In this document: positions 34,164-44,716 of the stretch, piece by piece | How positions within the stretch are numbered: the first letter of the stretch is position 1 | Layout: each line of letters starts with the position of its first letter | Source of the DNA: Anastatus disparis | Lineage: Eukaryota > Arthropoda > Insecta > Hymenoptera > Eupelmidae | Assembly (NCBI GenBank): GCA_017163975.1 | Contig: JAFFSR010000397.1 | Span: 122,501 to 186,500 of the forward strand | Length of the DNA stretch: 64,000 nt | Direction of reading: 5' to 3' | The notes under the pieces: generated by a model | Database searches by the model: none | Told to the model about the DNA's origin: nothing | The model's input: the letters and a program-made list of their open reading frames with translations, nothing else | Made by a program: the position numbers and the translations under genes

Positions 34164-34399
34164 ATATATTACTAGAGGCAGCTCTGAATTTGCCGTGCGC
34201 GTGGTTAGGTTAAGGAAGAGAAAAGTATACTAAGGTTGATAGCTATCTCTTTTTCTCCGACATGTGATCAAGGAGTAGGGAACAAAACAGACCAATTACG
34301 TGCTGGAGAAAAAGAGATATCTGTCAATCTCAATATACTTTTCTCTTTCTCAACTCAACCACGTGTACAGCGCATACAGAGCTGCCTCCAGTAGTATAT
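34164..34399. mobile_element. 236 bp MITE with TIRs
   Basis: ATATATTACTAGAGGCAGCT at the left is mirrored by AGCTGCCTCCAGTAGTATAT at the right. The inverted arms are about 70-100 bp and include a GAAAAGTATA segment and an AAAGAGATAT segment. No ORF is present. Confidence 0.8.
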
Positions 34400-34427
34400 G
34401 CTCTAAGGTTTAGACCAAGGGCATAAA

Positions 34428-34520
34428 AAACTTTTTTCACACTCTGCGCGAAAAGTGGGTACTTTTCTCCCTACCGGCAGAATAAAAAGCACCCACTATT
34501 CGCGCCCCGTGTAAAAAAAT
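34428..34520. mobile_element. Short inverted-repeat element
   Basis: ACTTTTTTCACACTCTGCGC and GCGCGAAAAGTGGGT face CCCACTATTCGCGC and CCCGTGTAAAAAAAT. The pair forms an imperfect hairpin of about 90 bp. Confidence 0.6.
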
Positions 34521-34553
34521 CGTATATTCACCACGGGAGTTAATTAAAAATGT

Positions 34554-34614
34554 CTTAAATCGTATGTTTGTCACCCTCGCCTTCGGCCCGGGTGACAATT
34601 ACATACGATTTAAG
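34554..34614. repeat. 61 bp hairpin
   Basis: CTTAAATCGTATG...GTCACCC is mirrored by GGGTGAC...CATACGATTTAAG around CGCCTTCGGCC. It is either a very short MITE or a stable RNA stem. It sits directly upstream of a tRNA-like segment on the opposite strand. Confidence 0.6.
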
Positions 34615-34623
34615 ATCCTTTTC

Positions 34624-34693
34624 CCGAGGGACCGAACCCCGGTCCACTAGAGCGCGAGCCAAGAGACTTAGCCCCTGCGCTACCGCGGCTCCT
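34624..34693 (-). repeat. tRNA-like sequence, probable SINE head
   Basis: The minus strand has a box A-like GGTAGCGCAGGGGC and a box B-like GGGTTCGGTCCC with tRNA-like spacing. No acceptor stem can be paired and the T-loop departs from consensus (G for A). I therefore read it as a tRNA-derived SINE head or tRNA relic rather than a tRNA gene. Confidence 0.55.
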
Positions 34694-34699
34694 CTTTCA

Positions 34700-36577
34700 A
34701 ACTTATCTTCTCCGCTTATGGCAACGCCATCTCCAAGGTATCGTCTGGACTACTTCTGATAATATCATATCCTGACAAAGGGAATTATTGTAAAGAGACA
34801 GCTCTACCATACAACTTAACTTTGTTATTACATTAATGACTCGAATGCCGGGAATTGCGTCGTTAGACACCTTTAGATATCACAGCTTCAGCATCATTCT
34901 GCCGTAGTATTTCAGAATTTAATTTTTTGAAAACTATAAGAATAAGATAAAATCGTTTTGATTTCATTTTACTTATAACACGTATATGAAATAATTATTT
35001 ACATAAATTATTACTATTTCTAACACTTATTTTTTTTTAAATTTAAAGTTTTGCTCATAAATTTAATGTTGAAAAAGTTATTAAGTGCTGTCTGGCATAG
35101 CTATGATTTATTAATGTAGAGAGTACAAACTAAATAGGATTTGATGTATTAAATGCAATTGAAGTTTTATGGAAAATTGAGAAAATGTACTTTACGGTTG
35201 GGCTATTATTGTTACTATTGCCAGGCTAGCTTTGAACCGTAGGTTTTGTTACATAGACATCTATGGTGCTATCCTTGTCCGTTCGTGTGCAGTTACCCTT
35301 GGTGATGCCAGATAGCGGGCCTTATAGTAAGATATACTGCGTATCTCATATAATCAAAGTGTCTACGTAGTGGACCAAGCGGACGCATTTTTGTGTACGT
35401 CGTGTGTAAGTTAATTTTTGCATGCTGTGCTTTCCTGTACTGGTCGATTAACGTTAGTAGTTGCATGATCCTTTTATTTTTATATCTAATAAATTTTTTT
35501 TTCAATGTTGAAGTATTATTGTCTAAAACAACGTAATTCATCTCTGTATATGAATGTTCGAATGTGCTATTTATTATTCTATGCTATTTATCTAATTAAT
35601 TATATTTATATGATTTTTCAAAGTATAAAATAATTTTGCCTTTAGACTTTTTTGTTTTACAAATGTCTAAAGATATGAAGAACACAGCTGTTAATCGTAT
35701 TTAATTTTATGTCCATGTAGCCCGTATTCGTGTCAGTATGTAAAGTTAAAATGCTATTTTTCTAATAAAAAGTATTTTATTAACTTATATAAAATTCACG
35801 ATTTTATTCAACAAAGAATTTAAAAAATTACAAATATTTCATAAGTTTTAAGTCTAGATTCAACCCCTAAAGTTTTTGTATGTTCTGAATAATAAATGGT
35901 ACATTTTATACCTGACTTGCCGCAATTTTCGTTTTTTTAATCGTGCAAGTCATGTATAAACGTTCATCTATTAAAATATCATTAAAATAAATATTTATGT
36001 ATCTTATACTATCGTAAAATTAACTAATATGTTAATTTTTTTTCTCTCTCTCTCTCTTATTATCTCTATTAGAATTTATCTTATTTAATCATAAAATAAA
36101 TATGAAATATGATTGTGTTTAACTTTTTGAATAAGAAAAATTCGTTGTAATGGCTATTTTTCCCGAACGTTTTAACGGATACGTTTCTTATAAGTAAAAC
36201 TAATGTATGATAGTATTGACTGAAGTCATGTTATTTAACGTTGTTGCTCCGATCGCTTCATTTCGTAAATAATACCGTGTAGAACCTTATCGACTCCATG
36301 TCTTTCGAGTCCAGAACGGAGCACGTTTGTGAATTCCGACGGATCGTATTACACTTATATCCACCAGCTGTAATCCGATGGTAGAGCTGTCCGCTGTATA
36401 TACAGTGAACTACTATGTTGCGATACCTATCTAATCCTCATGATTCCTTAATGAAACTGTATGCTTTACGTATTTCGGGTAATATTAAGACTACATGGAA
36501 AGAATCGCTTACGTTTGGCCTTGTACTCGTGTGCGTCTTGGTTATGGAACATACTGCATTACACACACGCTTAATCA
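34700..36577. other. Intergenic or intronic AT-rich sequence
   Basis: No gene is recognised in about 1.9 kb. A fragment of the hairpin-headed MITE family lies at 35708-35745. The short frames here have no motif or homologue that I know. Confidence 0.45.
35708..35745 (-). mobile_element. Terminal fragment of hairpin-headed MITE
   Basis: TATGTCCATGTAGCCCGTAT followed by TCGTGTCAGTATGTAAAG is the reverse complement of the right end of the copy at 21765-22334. The remainder of the element is missing. Confidence 0.7.
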
Positions 36578-36699
36578 GGGGGGTTGCTCCACAGCGATAA
36601 ACTTAGTATATCGATATATGCTACCTTCGTTCAACACATTGATTTCATATCTTCTGTCTCTGTGATACAGATTAGTGCAATTTTCTAGAGCAACCCCCC
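36578..36699. mobile_element. 122 bp MITE with G6/C6 ends, copy 1
   Basis: It starts GGGGGGTTGCTCC and ends TAGAGCAACCCCCC. The interior CGATAAACTTAGTATATCGA is itself nearly palindromic. An element of exactly the same length and about 85-90% similar by eye lies at 42579-42700. Confidence 0.8.
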
Positions 36700-36824
36700 A
36701 GGACTGTTAAGTTAATATAAGCGCATGCATACAATAGTCGCAAAAGTGCAAAAACGTAAAAAAATGTACAAAAAGTCGTAGTTTTGTCATAATTTGTCGC
36801 TTGTGTACAATCATATTAGTTATA

Positions 36825-37418
36825 TACGTCATTTGGGAGTAAGAAGGATGAATACGGGGCGGGTTTGTTGCGAGAACAGTAGACAGTCGAGGGCGCGCGA
36901 AGCGCGCCCGAGATTGACTGCTGTTCGAGCAACAAATTCGCCCCGTATTCATCCTTCTTACTCCCAAATGACGTAGATGATTTTATGTCGTTGTAGGCCA
37001 AATGAGGGACTATAACAAAATCGATTAATAAATAATATATTAATGTTTCTTTAAAATTTTTTAATAATATGTCAAAATCAGTTGATGTCACTCTTTCATT
37101 TGTTTTTAATTTGTAAACATGAATCTTCAATTTTTTCGCATCGCTGTTCGCATAACCCAAAATTTTTTTATGGTTAAGAAAATGTCAAAGTCAGCTGTGA
37201 GCATAGGCGCGCTCGCGTCATACAGTTCACCTAAGTTGACCAGTCTGAACACATATATAATCCATACGACTCCGGGTTCGTATGGAAAGCTTCCATACGC
37301 CACTGAAAGCGTATAGAAACATTTGAACATAGTTAGAGATGAGCCAAAGCGTACGCGATGTCAATACAAATTTAGCTGGGTCTATGGGTATTGAGCCGAA
37401 TTTGGCCTACGACGACAT
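36825..37418. mobile_element. Hairpin-headed MITE, copy B
   Basis: The first 155 bp fold on themselves (TACGTCATTTGGGAGTAAGA mirrored by TCTTACTCCCAAATGACGTA) around the same GGGCGCGCGAAGCGCGCCC centre as copy A. A GATGATTTTATGTCG...GTAGGCC junction follows, then a second hairpin (CATACGACTCCGGGTTCGTA region near 37262), and the right end GCCTACGACGACATA. The arms match each other almost perfectly but differ from the arms of the other copies. Confidence 0.8.
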
Positions 37419-37428
37419 AAACATATTT

Positions 37429-38002
37429 ATGACGTCGTAGGCCGTATTCGGTGGAATACCAATAGACCACGCTAAATTTGTATAGGCATTGCATACGTTC
37501 ATGCTAATATCTCGACGATATTCTCTCTGTCAATACTCCCTAAGGGAGTATTGACAGATCGAGATATCACCCGTATATGACGCGAGTGACATCGATTCGT
37601 AGGTTAATGAAAACAAAAGAATGTCGTTAGATATGTCAATGTTTATGCAAATTCATATAAAATCTTAACTTTACAGAATGTTTTGTTTGAACAAATTTTC
37701 AAAGTTAAACAGTTAATAAGTAAAATAAATAAGTAAATAATGACATTATTTACTTTTTTTTAATAAAACATATCATTAATTTAAAAAAATCATTTTTATA
37801 GTTCCTCATACGGCCTACCAACGACATAAACTTATCTACGTAACTTGGGAGTACGAAGGATGAATCCAGGCTTGACTAAAGTGCTTGTCGCTTGAGCAGC
37901 AGTCAGTCTCGGGCGCGCAGTAGCAGCCTCGACCAACTGCTACTCAAGCGACAAACACTTTAGTCTCGCCTGTATTCATCCTTCGTACTCCCAAGTTACG
38001 TA
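37429..38002. mobile_element. Hairpin-headed MITE, copy C, opposite orientation
   Basis: This 574 bp copy is inverted relative to copy B and starts only 10 bp after it ends. Its right part (37837-38002) is the hairpin (TACGTAACTTGGGAGTACGA mirrored by TCGTACTCCCAAGTTACGTA). Its left part holds the second palindrome (CTGTCAATACTCCCTAAGGG and mirror near 37527-37558) and the end TATGACGTCGTAGGCC. Confidence 0.8.
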
Positions 38003-39392
38003 TATAACTAATACACATTTATAGTATACGTTTATATACAGTTTAGAAATAAATTTTATTTTTTTTACTGAGAAAGATGAATAAATATACACAAATATGT
38101 GAATAAATACAGGAAAATATATAAATATTCAGAAGTGTAAATCAATACATACAGCTGTATATAAACATACATAAAATATTTCTTAATATAATAATCAAAA
38201 AATCAAAATGTAAATAAGTTTATCAAGAAGTACAAAAATGTACAAAGAGATACCAAAAAAAATTTTATAAGAAAAATCAAAATGTAAATAAGTGCATAAA
38301 GTAGTATGAAAACGTAAAAAAGGTATAATGTGATTAATTATTTTAAACTACAGATTTACACAGCCAATTATGACAAGATACACCTTTTTTTACATTTATA
38401 TATTTTTCTGTATATCTTTCATTTCTTTTTACACATTTATTTACATTTTATTTTTTTTACCAAGGAAGATGTAATTGCCACATCCCGTTTAAATTTTTTT
38501 TACAATTTACTCCTTTATCTTTATTCATTAAACCATAAAACAATCTTTAACGCTTGTTAGACATGGAAAAACTCTAATTATATTTATTTAAGTAAATTAA
38601 CAGGTTAATAGATACAAAGAAAAGCGCTCTTAATTATCTTTTTTTATTTTCTATTTTATAATATTTGATGACTTTCAAATAATCCTGACGAAATGAGCTT
38701 CTAATATATTCTAAATATTTATTCATAATTTTTCTACCAATCTCAATATTACTACCACTAATATAAAACTGGATCAAGATCATAAACTCAACTTCTTTAG
38801 CTGCGGATTTCAAAACTTTAATTCTTTACATGAATCTATTTGTATAATTTAGCATATAATTATAATTAATAACAGTTTTTTAAAAACTTTTTAAAATTGA
38901 CTTTTTTATTATAAAAGTATCATATTTTAAATACAATTTTAAAAGATTTCAGAATAATAATAATTATACATTAAAGATTTGATATTTATTTTTTGTTCAG
39001 TGAGATATTCACATAAATCTATGTTTGTTTTATGTGAAACATTAATTTTGTGCATAATGTAATTACGTAAACATTTTTTTTATCTAATACAAATCATTTA
39101 TATTATCAACAAAAATAATGGTTACATTTTCTGCGAACTAATGCAGCTAACCTTTAGCTAAAATGAAATCGTCAAAATTGTTTTTAAATCCTAATTATTC
39201 AATTTTATAAATATAAATGTATTTTTATAATATTCAATGTATAAATATTAAAGCAAATTAATTTAGAGCTACATTAATAAGAATTTAAAAAAAGTTAGTA
39301 GAAATAGTAAATAATAAAAATTATTTACTGAAATAGTTGCATAAGAAAACTTTGATATAATTTAAAAATAAAATATAAGAGTACAGACTAAC
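38003..39392. other. AT-rich sequence, one possible exon remnant
   Basis: Apart from the small coding-like stretch at 38634-38825, nothing is recognised. The sequence is AT-rich and contains many GTGTAAATA- and ATACA-like words. Confidence 0.4.
38634..38825 (-). other. Coding-like stretch, possible exon remnant
   Basis: The minus strand is open for about 60 codons to a TAA at 38634. It has a natural-looking composition for its surroundings (KSAAKEVEFMILIQFYISGS then YLEYIRSSFRQDYLKVIKYY). I do not recognise the protein. It could be a terminal exon, a transposon fragment or chance. It does not resemble any part of LCMT1 that I know. Confidence 0.2.
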
Positions 39393-40214
39393 CCCATTGA
39401 AAATTAAAAAAATATTAACACAATTCAAAATAAATCAACCTATCTCAAAGTGTAGAAAATGTATCAGTGTTATGTTCTGAACTCACTGTAAATAAACTTT
39501 GACATGTTGATATGCTTTAAAATATATTTAATTAAAACAAATTTATTTTATATACCTTATACACTTAAATTTCTATACGATTAACTATATTTTGAAATAT
39601 TTTAATATTTTTATATACAGTTAAATGTATTTCGACACAGCTATGTACACTTATATCTAATTTAATTTTTAAAGCGTATTATTACACCTTGTAAACCTAG
39701 TGAAAATATTTTATATATAAAAGTGTAAATAAGTGTATGAAAGTGTATAAGAGTGTGATACAGTGTTGCATCTCGTCAACTCTCTTCATACATTTTGATA
39801 CCTTTTGATACACTTCAAATTAAAGAAAAAAATTTCAAGTTGTAACTTAATGCACTTTTATACAATATAATACATTTTCATCGCTCCTATCTAGAAATTG
39901 TAAATACCTTTTGATATAGTTAAGTATATTGGAATTGATGCACTTGGATACATTTGATACTTCAATTAATTTAATTTTATTTGTCTATATTTATTTATAT
40001 CATAATAGATGTAAGTGCATCAAAGTATATTATTGAAAAATAGCCTTAAGTCAACAAAAATGTATTAAAGAATATAGAAAAATTAAAAATTTTGAGTCCA
40101 GAAATTTATATTTAAATATACCTTGATACATTTTTATGCACTTTAGTTAAACTTTAAATTGATGTTATATATGACACTTTGATAAGTTTTTATACACTGA
40201 AAATTTTCATTGGG
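39393..40214. mobile_element. Foldback MITE with CCCCATTGAAAATT ends
   Basis: CCCCATTGAAAATT at the left is mirrored by ATTTTCATTGGGG at the right. The interior is filled with words of the type AAGTGTATAAAAGTGTAT and their complements (for example near 39720-39760 and 40120-40195), giving an ill-defined palindrome. It ends 49 bp from the LCMT1 exon, inside the putative intron. Confidence 0.55.
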
Positions 40215-40264
40215 GAAAGTATAAATAATAATGAAATTCGAAAGGCATTCATGTTGTTAATGAC

Positions 40265-40462
40265 CTGGAGAAATTGATTGAGGAAAATCTCAATACCCTT
40301 GACACGCGCATAATATCCTCGATTGATCTCTGGAGCCTTACGACTGGCCTGTTTAACGAAGAGATTACTGAAATTGTCCGTCCAGTATCCAAGTTGAACA
40401 GCACTTCTCTTACACTCACTAGCGTCATCGTTAGTTGCTTGAGTACCCTCATCGTCCGCCAT
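40265..40462 (-). CDS. LCMT1: Leucine carboxyl methyltransferase 1, first coding exon
   Basis: The 66 codons match the N-terminal part of animal LCMT1, which methylates the C-terminal leucine of the PP2A catalytic subunit in the cytosol. Diagnostic segments are DDASECKRSAVQLGYW and the highly conserved SRKAPEINRGYYARVKG. The S-adenosylmethionine-binding NLGAG segment should begin the next exon and is absent. I chose the ATG at 40462; another in-frame ATG lies at 40474. The frame reaches CAG/GTCATT at 40263-40267, a plausible phase-0 but weak donor. No later exon was found on the minus strand to the left, where only transposons and AT-rich sequence are seen. Intron 1 may be longer than 40 kb, later exons may be too short for me to notice, or the exon may be orphaned. 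Confidence 0.85.
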
Positions 40463-40896
40463 GTCTTTTATCATCGGAGCACAGACTAAAGAGCACCAAA
40501 AGGCGCGAATAGTCCCCGGTTAATATCTTCAACTGCCGCTCTTTCTATCCACTGGCTATTTAACTTTACTTTATTCCATATTGGGAATAATCCAGAAACT
40601 TCCAATTCCAGCACAATCATGCAGACTTATTTTCGCTTGGGGTTCATTTTAATTTTTTTCCATTATTTTATCTTTACTTTATCAATCAGTAATAAGCAGT
40701 TTAAATGCAATGATTTTAAGCGAATGTCAAAGCTTCATTATTATTGTATGGGTTTATTTACGCATAATTATTTGCATATTTAACATTGTATACATTCCAT
40801 ATAATAGATTCTCTTGTATTCAAGCACGTGTGCTGCATCACGATCGTATACACAGGTTTCGCAACTCTGCTAGTGGAACTAGTACGAAAGCGCTTA
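40463..40896 (-). promoter_or_regulatory. LCMT1 5' flank
   Basis: This stretch lies upstream of the only host exon and should hold its 5' UTR and promoter. It is less repetitive than its surroundings for about 150 bp (GGCGCGAATAGTCCCCGGTT at 40501) and then becomes AT-rich. No core promoter element can be assigned with confidence. Confidence 0.35.
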
Positions 40897-41533
40897 GGGT
40901 GAAATCAGATGGAGCGGAAAATAGACGACGGAACGTCACAAAACATTCATTCCGTCGCCTTGTTTTCCGTCAAATTTTTTCCCTATATTCACATGGCGCG
41001 GAATGTAGCTGAAAAATTGTTAAAAATAGCATACAAATGTATCCGTGAATTTTAAATTAACAACAAAAATGTTAAAAAAGTTGGAAATAATCACCTATTG
41101 TTATTGTAATGAGATTCTTTTTTTCTAAAAATAAAATATAGTTTGTTATTATAACCAAATATTTCAATTAACATCATTTTTTTTTAATTATAAAATTGCT
41201 GATCAACGTCACAGAACTTCTATTCCGCTCCATGTGAATATAGGGAAACAAATTTGACGGGATAATAGAAGCGTCACAGACTTTTTGAAATTGTTTAAAC
41301 AAATAGTTAACCAAAATAGAATTTAAAAGTTTGATTGAAATTAAAAGTACAGCTATGGAAAGCAAATTAAAAATATTACGTGAGGTTATTGAAGCACTAA
41401 TAATTTTTTTAAACAAAATAAAAATTGATGTCGTCTATTACGTCGTCTTTACTCCGTTGGCGGAATACAAAGATGCGGAATTGAGGTTCTGTGACGTTCC
41501 GTCGCCTATTTTCCGCTCCATCTGATTTCACCC
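40897..41533. mobile_element. Harbinger-like MITE, copy 1
   Basis: Ends GGGTGAAATCAGATGGAGCG and its complement are flanked by TTA on both sides (40894-40896 and 41534-41536), the 3 bp target duplication typical of PIF/Harbinger. The inner arms repeat GGAACGTCACA-type phrases. The small open frames in it are shared by the other copies but have no transposase motif, so it is non-autonomous. Confidence 0.82.
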
Positions 41534-41561
41534 TTAGGGTTGAATCTATAATTTTTATACT

Positions 41562-41701
41562 ATACTAATAATTTTTTTAAACAAAATAAAAATTGATGTC
41601 GTCTATTACGTCGTCTTTACTCCGTTGGCGGAATACAAAGATGCGGAATTGAGGTTCTGTGACGTTCCGTCGCCTATTTTCCGCTCCATCTGATTTCACC
41701 C
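41562..41701. mobile_element. Harbinger-like MITE, truncated copy 2
   Basis: These 140 bp repeat the last 140 bp of copy 1 with no difference I can see, and end at the shared TTA (41702-41704). The left part of the element is missing. Confidence 0.8.
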
Positions 41702-41704
41702 TTA

Positions 41705-42325
41705 GGGTGAAAATAGGCGACGGAACGTCACAGAACCTCAATTCCGCATCTTTGTATTCCGCCAACGGAGTAAAGACGACGTAATAGACGACATCAATTT
41801 TTATTTTGTTTAAAAAAATTATTAGTGCTTCAATAACCTCACGTAATATTTTTAATTTGCTTTCCATAGCTGTACTTTTAATTTCAATCAAACTTTTAAA
41901 TTCTATTTTGGTTAACTATTTGTTTAAACAATTTCAAAAAGTCTGTGACGCTTCTATTATCCCGTCAAATTTGTTTCCCTATATTCACATGGAGCGGAAT
42001 AGAAGTTCTGTGACGTTGATTAGCAATTTTATAATTAAAAAATAATGATGTTAATTGAAATATTTGGTTATAATAACAAACTATATTTTATTTTTATAAA
42101 AAAGAATCTTAATTAAATTACAATAGGTGATTATTTCCAACCTTTTTTAACATTTTTGTTGTTAATTTAAAATTCGCGGATACATTTGTATGCTATTTTT
42201 AACAATTTTTCAGCTACATTCCGCGCCATGTGAATATAGGGAAAAAATTTGACGGAAAACAAGGCGACGGAATAAATGTTTTGTGACGTTCCGTCGTCTA
42301 TTTTCCGCTCCATCTGATTTTACCC
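41705..42325. mobile_element. Harbinger-like MITE, inverted copy 3
   Basis: This 621 bp copy is in the opposite orientation to copy 1 and is nearly identical to its reverse complement. Its left terminus has lost about 15 bp of the inverted repeat (GGGTGAAA joins directly to ATAGGCGACG). TTA lies on both sides (41702-41704 and 42326-42328). With copy 1 it forms a 1.4 kb inverted pair. Confidence 0.82.
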
Positions 42326-42329
42326 TTAT

Positions 42330-42563
42330 TGCCCCAAGCACAATAGTCCGCAATTTGTTCGGCGTACACGCCAATTCACTAGATCGTGCCTAGGGAATTT
42401 TTAGGGCCAACCTTAAGAAAATAAATTTTTGTTATTGGTGTGTTTGCATGAATTACTTAAAATTTAATTTATTTTCTTAAGGTTGGCCCTAAAAATTCCC
42501 TAGGCACGATCTAGCGAATTGGCGTGTCCGCCGAACAAATTGCGGGCTATTGTGCTCGGGGCA
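42330..42563. mobile_element. Palindromic MITE with TGCCCCAAGCAC ends
   Basis: The arms are about 100 bp and very similar (CCTAGGGAATTTTTAGGGCC mirrored by GGCCCTAAAAATTCCCTAGG) around a loop of about 30 bp. It starts one base after the TTA of the Harbinger-like copy. Confidence 0.85.
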
Positions 42564-42578
42564 TATGCGCCATCACCA

Positions 42579-42700
42579 GGAGGGCTGCTCTGGAGCGATA
42601 AACTTAGTGTATCGATATATGCTATCTTTGTTCAGCATATGGATTTTATATCTTCTATCTCTGTGAAACAGAGTTGTGCAATTTTCTAGAGCAGCCCCCC
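42579..42700. mobile_element. 122 bp MITE with G/C-run ends, copy 2
   Basis: GGAGGGCTGCTC at the left and GAGCAGCCCCCC at the right. This is the same element as 36578-36699, of identical length. The inner CGATAAACTTAG is conserved. Confidence 0.8.
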
Positions 42701-44234
42701 AAGCACTTGATTGTGCAAGCCAAATTTTTTCTTTCGGAACAGAACCCCGACAATTCCGTGCCAATTATGCCAACGTAATAATTAATTTTTTTTATCAATT
42801 TTCTAGAAGCAAAAAGTATTATATAGTTATAGAATATTTTTTAAATGTTTAAAACTGTAAAAGCATATTAGAAGCACATCCAAAGGAAAATCATTAAGTC
42901 ATAGTATATTTGCATCGTAAAATTATAGGTTATTTCTTTTTTATTTTATTTTTAAACTTATATTTTTAATTAAAATGGAGAATAATTTGATGGATAAAGC
43001 AGACAATGAAAATTTTTTGCTTCAAGTAAATTGATTTAAAAATAAGTGATCATCGCGAGGCACGAAACTCAGGGTTCGGTTTCAACATCGAAAATTTGGC
43101 TCTTGCCACTAAGTGCCAAGTAATGACGCATAGGCATTTCCGTATAAAATATTCCCCGTTGATGAAACAGAATAGTTGAAGCTCCGTAGACTGCGTGATA
43201 AATGTAATAAAATTGCTGTGAAAATAAGCATACGAACTGCAAGGACCAGAAAGTTTGTATCTAGAGTTACAAATATTGTTTAAAAATAATCTAATTTAAT
43301 TGCAAAGATCAAATTATTAATTAATTCTTCTGATTTTTTTTTTCGCGTGCGCTTATTTTGAAATAAGAATTATAGTACTTTTTGATACCAGTACGTTAAA
43401 TTATAAATACTCGTGCGGTTGATATGCCATAGCCCAAATTTTTATTTACTTATTATAAAAAATTTATGTATATTTAAGGGTCTGCTTTGGATCTACACTA
43501 CACTACTGCTCACGAAAATTTAACAACTCCATATGGAAACAATTTCTGTGAATAATTATTAAGGGTATGGTATTACACTACACCGATCGAAAATTGTAAT
43601 TTTATGAAATTACAATTTTAAAAAAAACTATCAGAATGAGTTTTCCTTTTATAGATCACTTCATTTAATTTCAATGAAGGGCGGAAACTCCAAAAATTAA
43701 CGGAAAAAGGCGGAAATCCAAGATAATCAGAAAAACAATTTTTCCACTTCGAAAAAATCAAATTTCTCAAAAACCGTATATCGTAAGGAAATTTTCTACC
43801 CAGGATTATTTTATTTTTAAAAAATAAAGGGCGAAACCTTGGTTTGATAAATCATATCACAAAAATGCAAAATTAGATTTTTCTAAAAAGTTTCCTAATA
43901 ATATGCCTAAGTCTCGCTAATTCAATAAAGTCACTCAAAAAATATTTTGTTTCAAGCAAAGAAACGAATAGATTACTTATTTTGCTGTAATAAAAATTAA
44001 AAAAAAATAATGAGCTCGCAAATGATGTCAACTATATTGTTCTCTCTTATAATATTTAATTTTTACATATTTATGTTTTTAATAAAATAAAACAGTTTGT
44101 TTATTTGTAGAAATTGTAAATATAAAACAAATCCAATATATATTTGAAATTCGAATTTGAAGTTGGTGCGTGTCAAACTATACATTAGCATTGATACCAG
44201 CAATGAAACATGGCTTCTTGCATGGCCATTGTAT
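42701..44234. other. AT-rich sequence, nothing recognised
   Basis: About 1.5 kb without a supported gene or element end. The small GC-richer part near 43060-43160 carries no ORF or RNA motif that I recognise. Confidence 0.45.
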
Positions 44235-44716
44235 TAGATAGATAGATATGTTTTTATTTTGTAATGGATAACAAAAAGTGTGTAACAAAAAAATATAATA
44301 CATAATAAAATACAGAAATGAGATAATACTGTAACGTTACATGTAATTATTGCACTCATGATATCACAGTCGATTTCCTAAAACTAATAATACTACATAA
44401 TTAAGTCACTTTTCAGAGTGATATCACAGATCATTACAATAATAAAATACACACACAATCATCAATAAAATAACAATAAACAAATCCGTCGAATTAATAG
44501 CTATCAGTCAAACTAGTAAAAACAATCTAAAAATAAAATATAATAAAATCGAACGAGTCAAAAAGTCAAAAAAATAAAAAGTAATACATTCACTCTCAAC
44601 CATGCGCTCATCATCCATACTATAAATACAAGCACACCTTAAATCTATATACAGGACTACACATGATAATAAATTAACATAAAGGGACTATAAATATAAC
44701 ATAAAGAGAGTATCCG

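Noticed and set aside
34624..34693. Possible tRNA gene on the minus strand
   Set aside because: Box A and box B are present but the acceptor stem does not pair and the T-loop departs from consensus. A tRNA-derived SINE head fits better.
41331..42045. Repeated 64-104 codon frames in the Harbinger-like copies
   Set aside because: They recur because the MITE recurs, lack DDE or Myb-like motifs, and are too short for a Harbinger protein.
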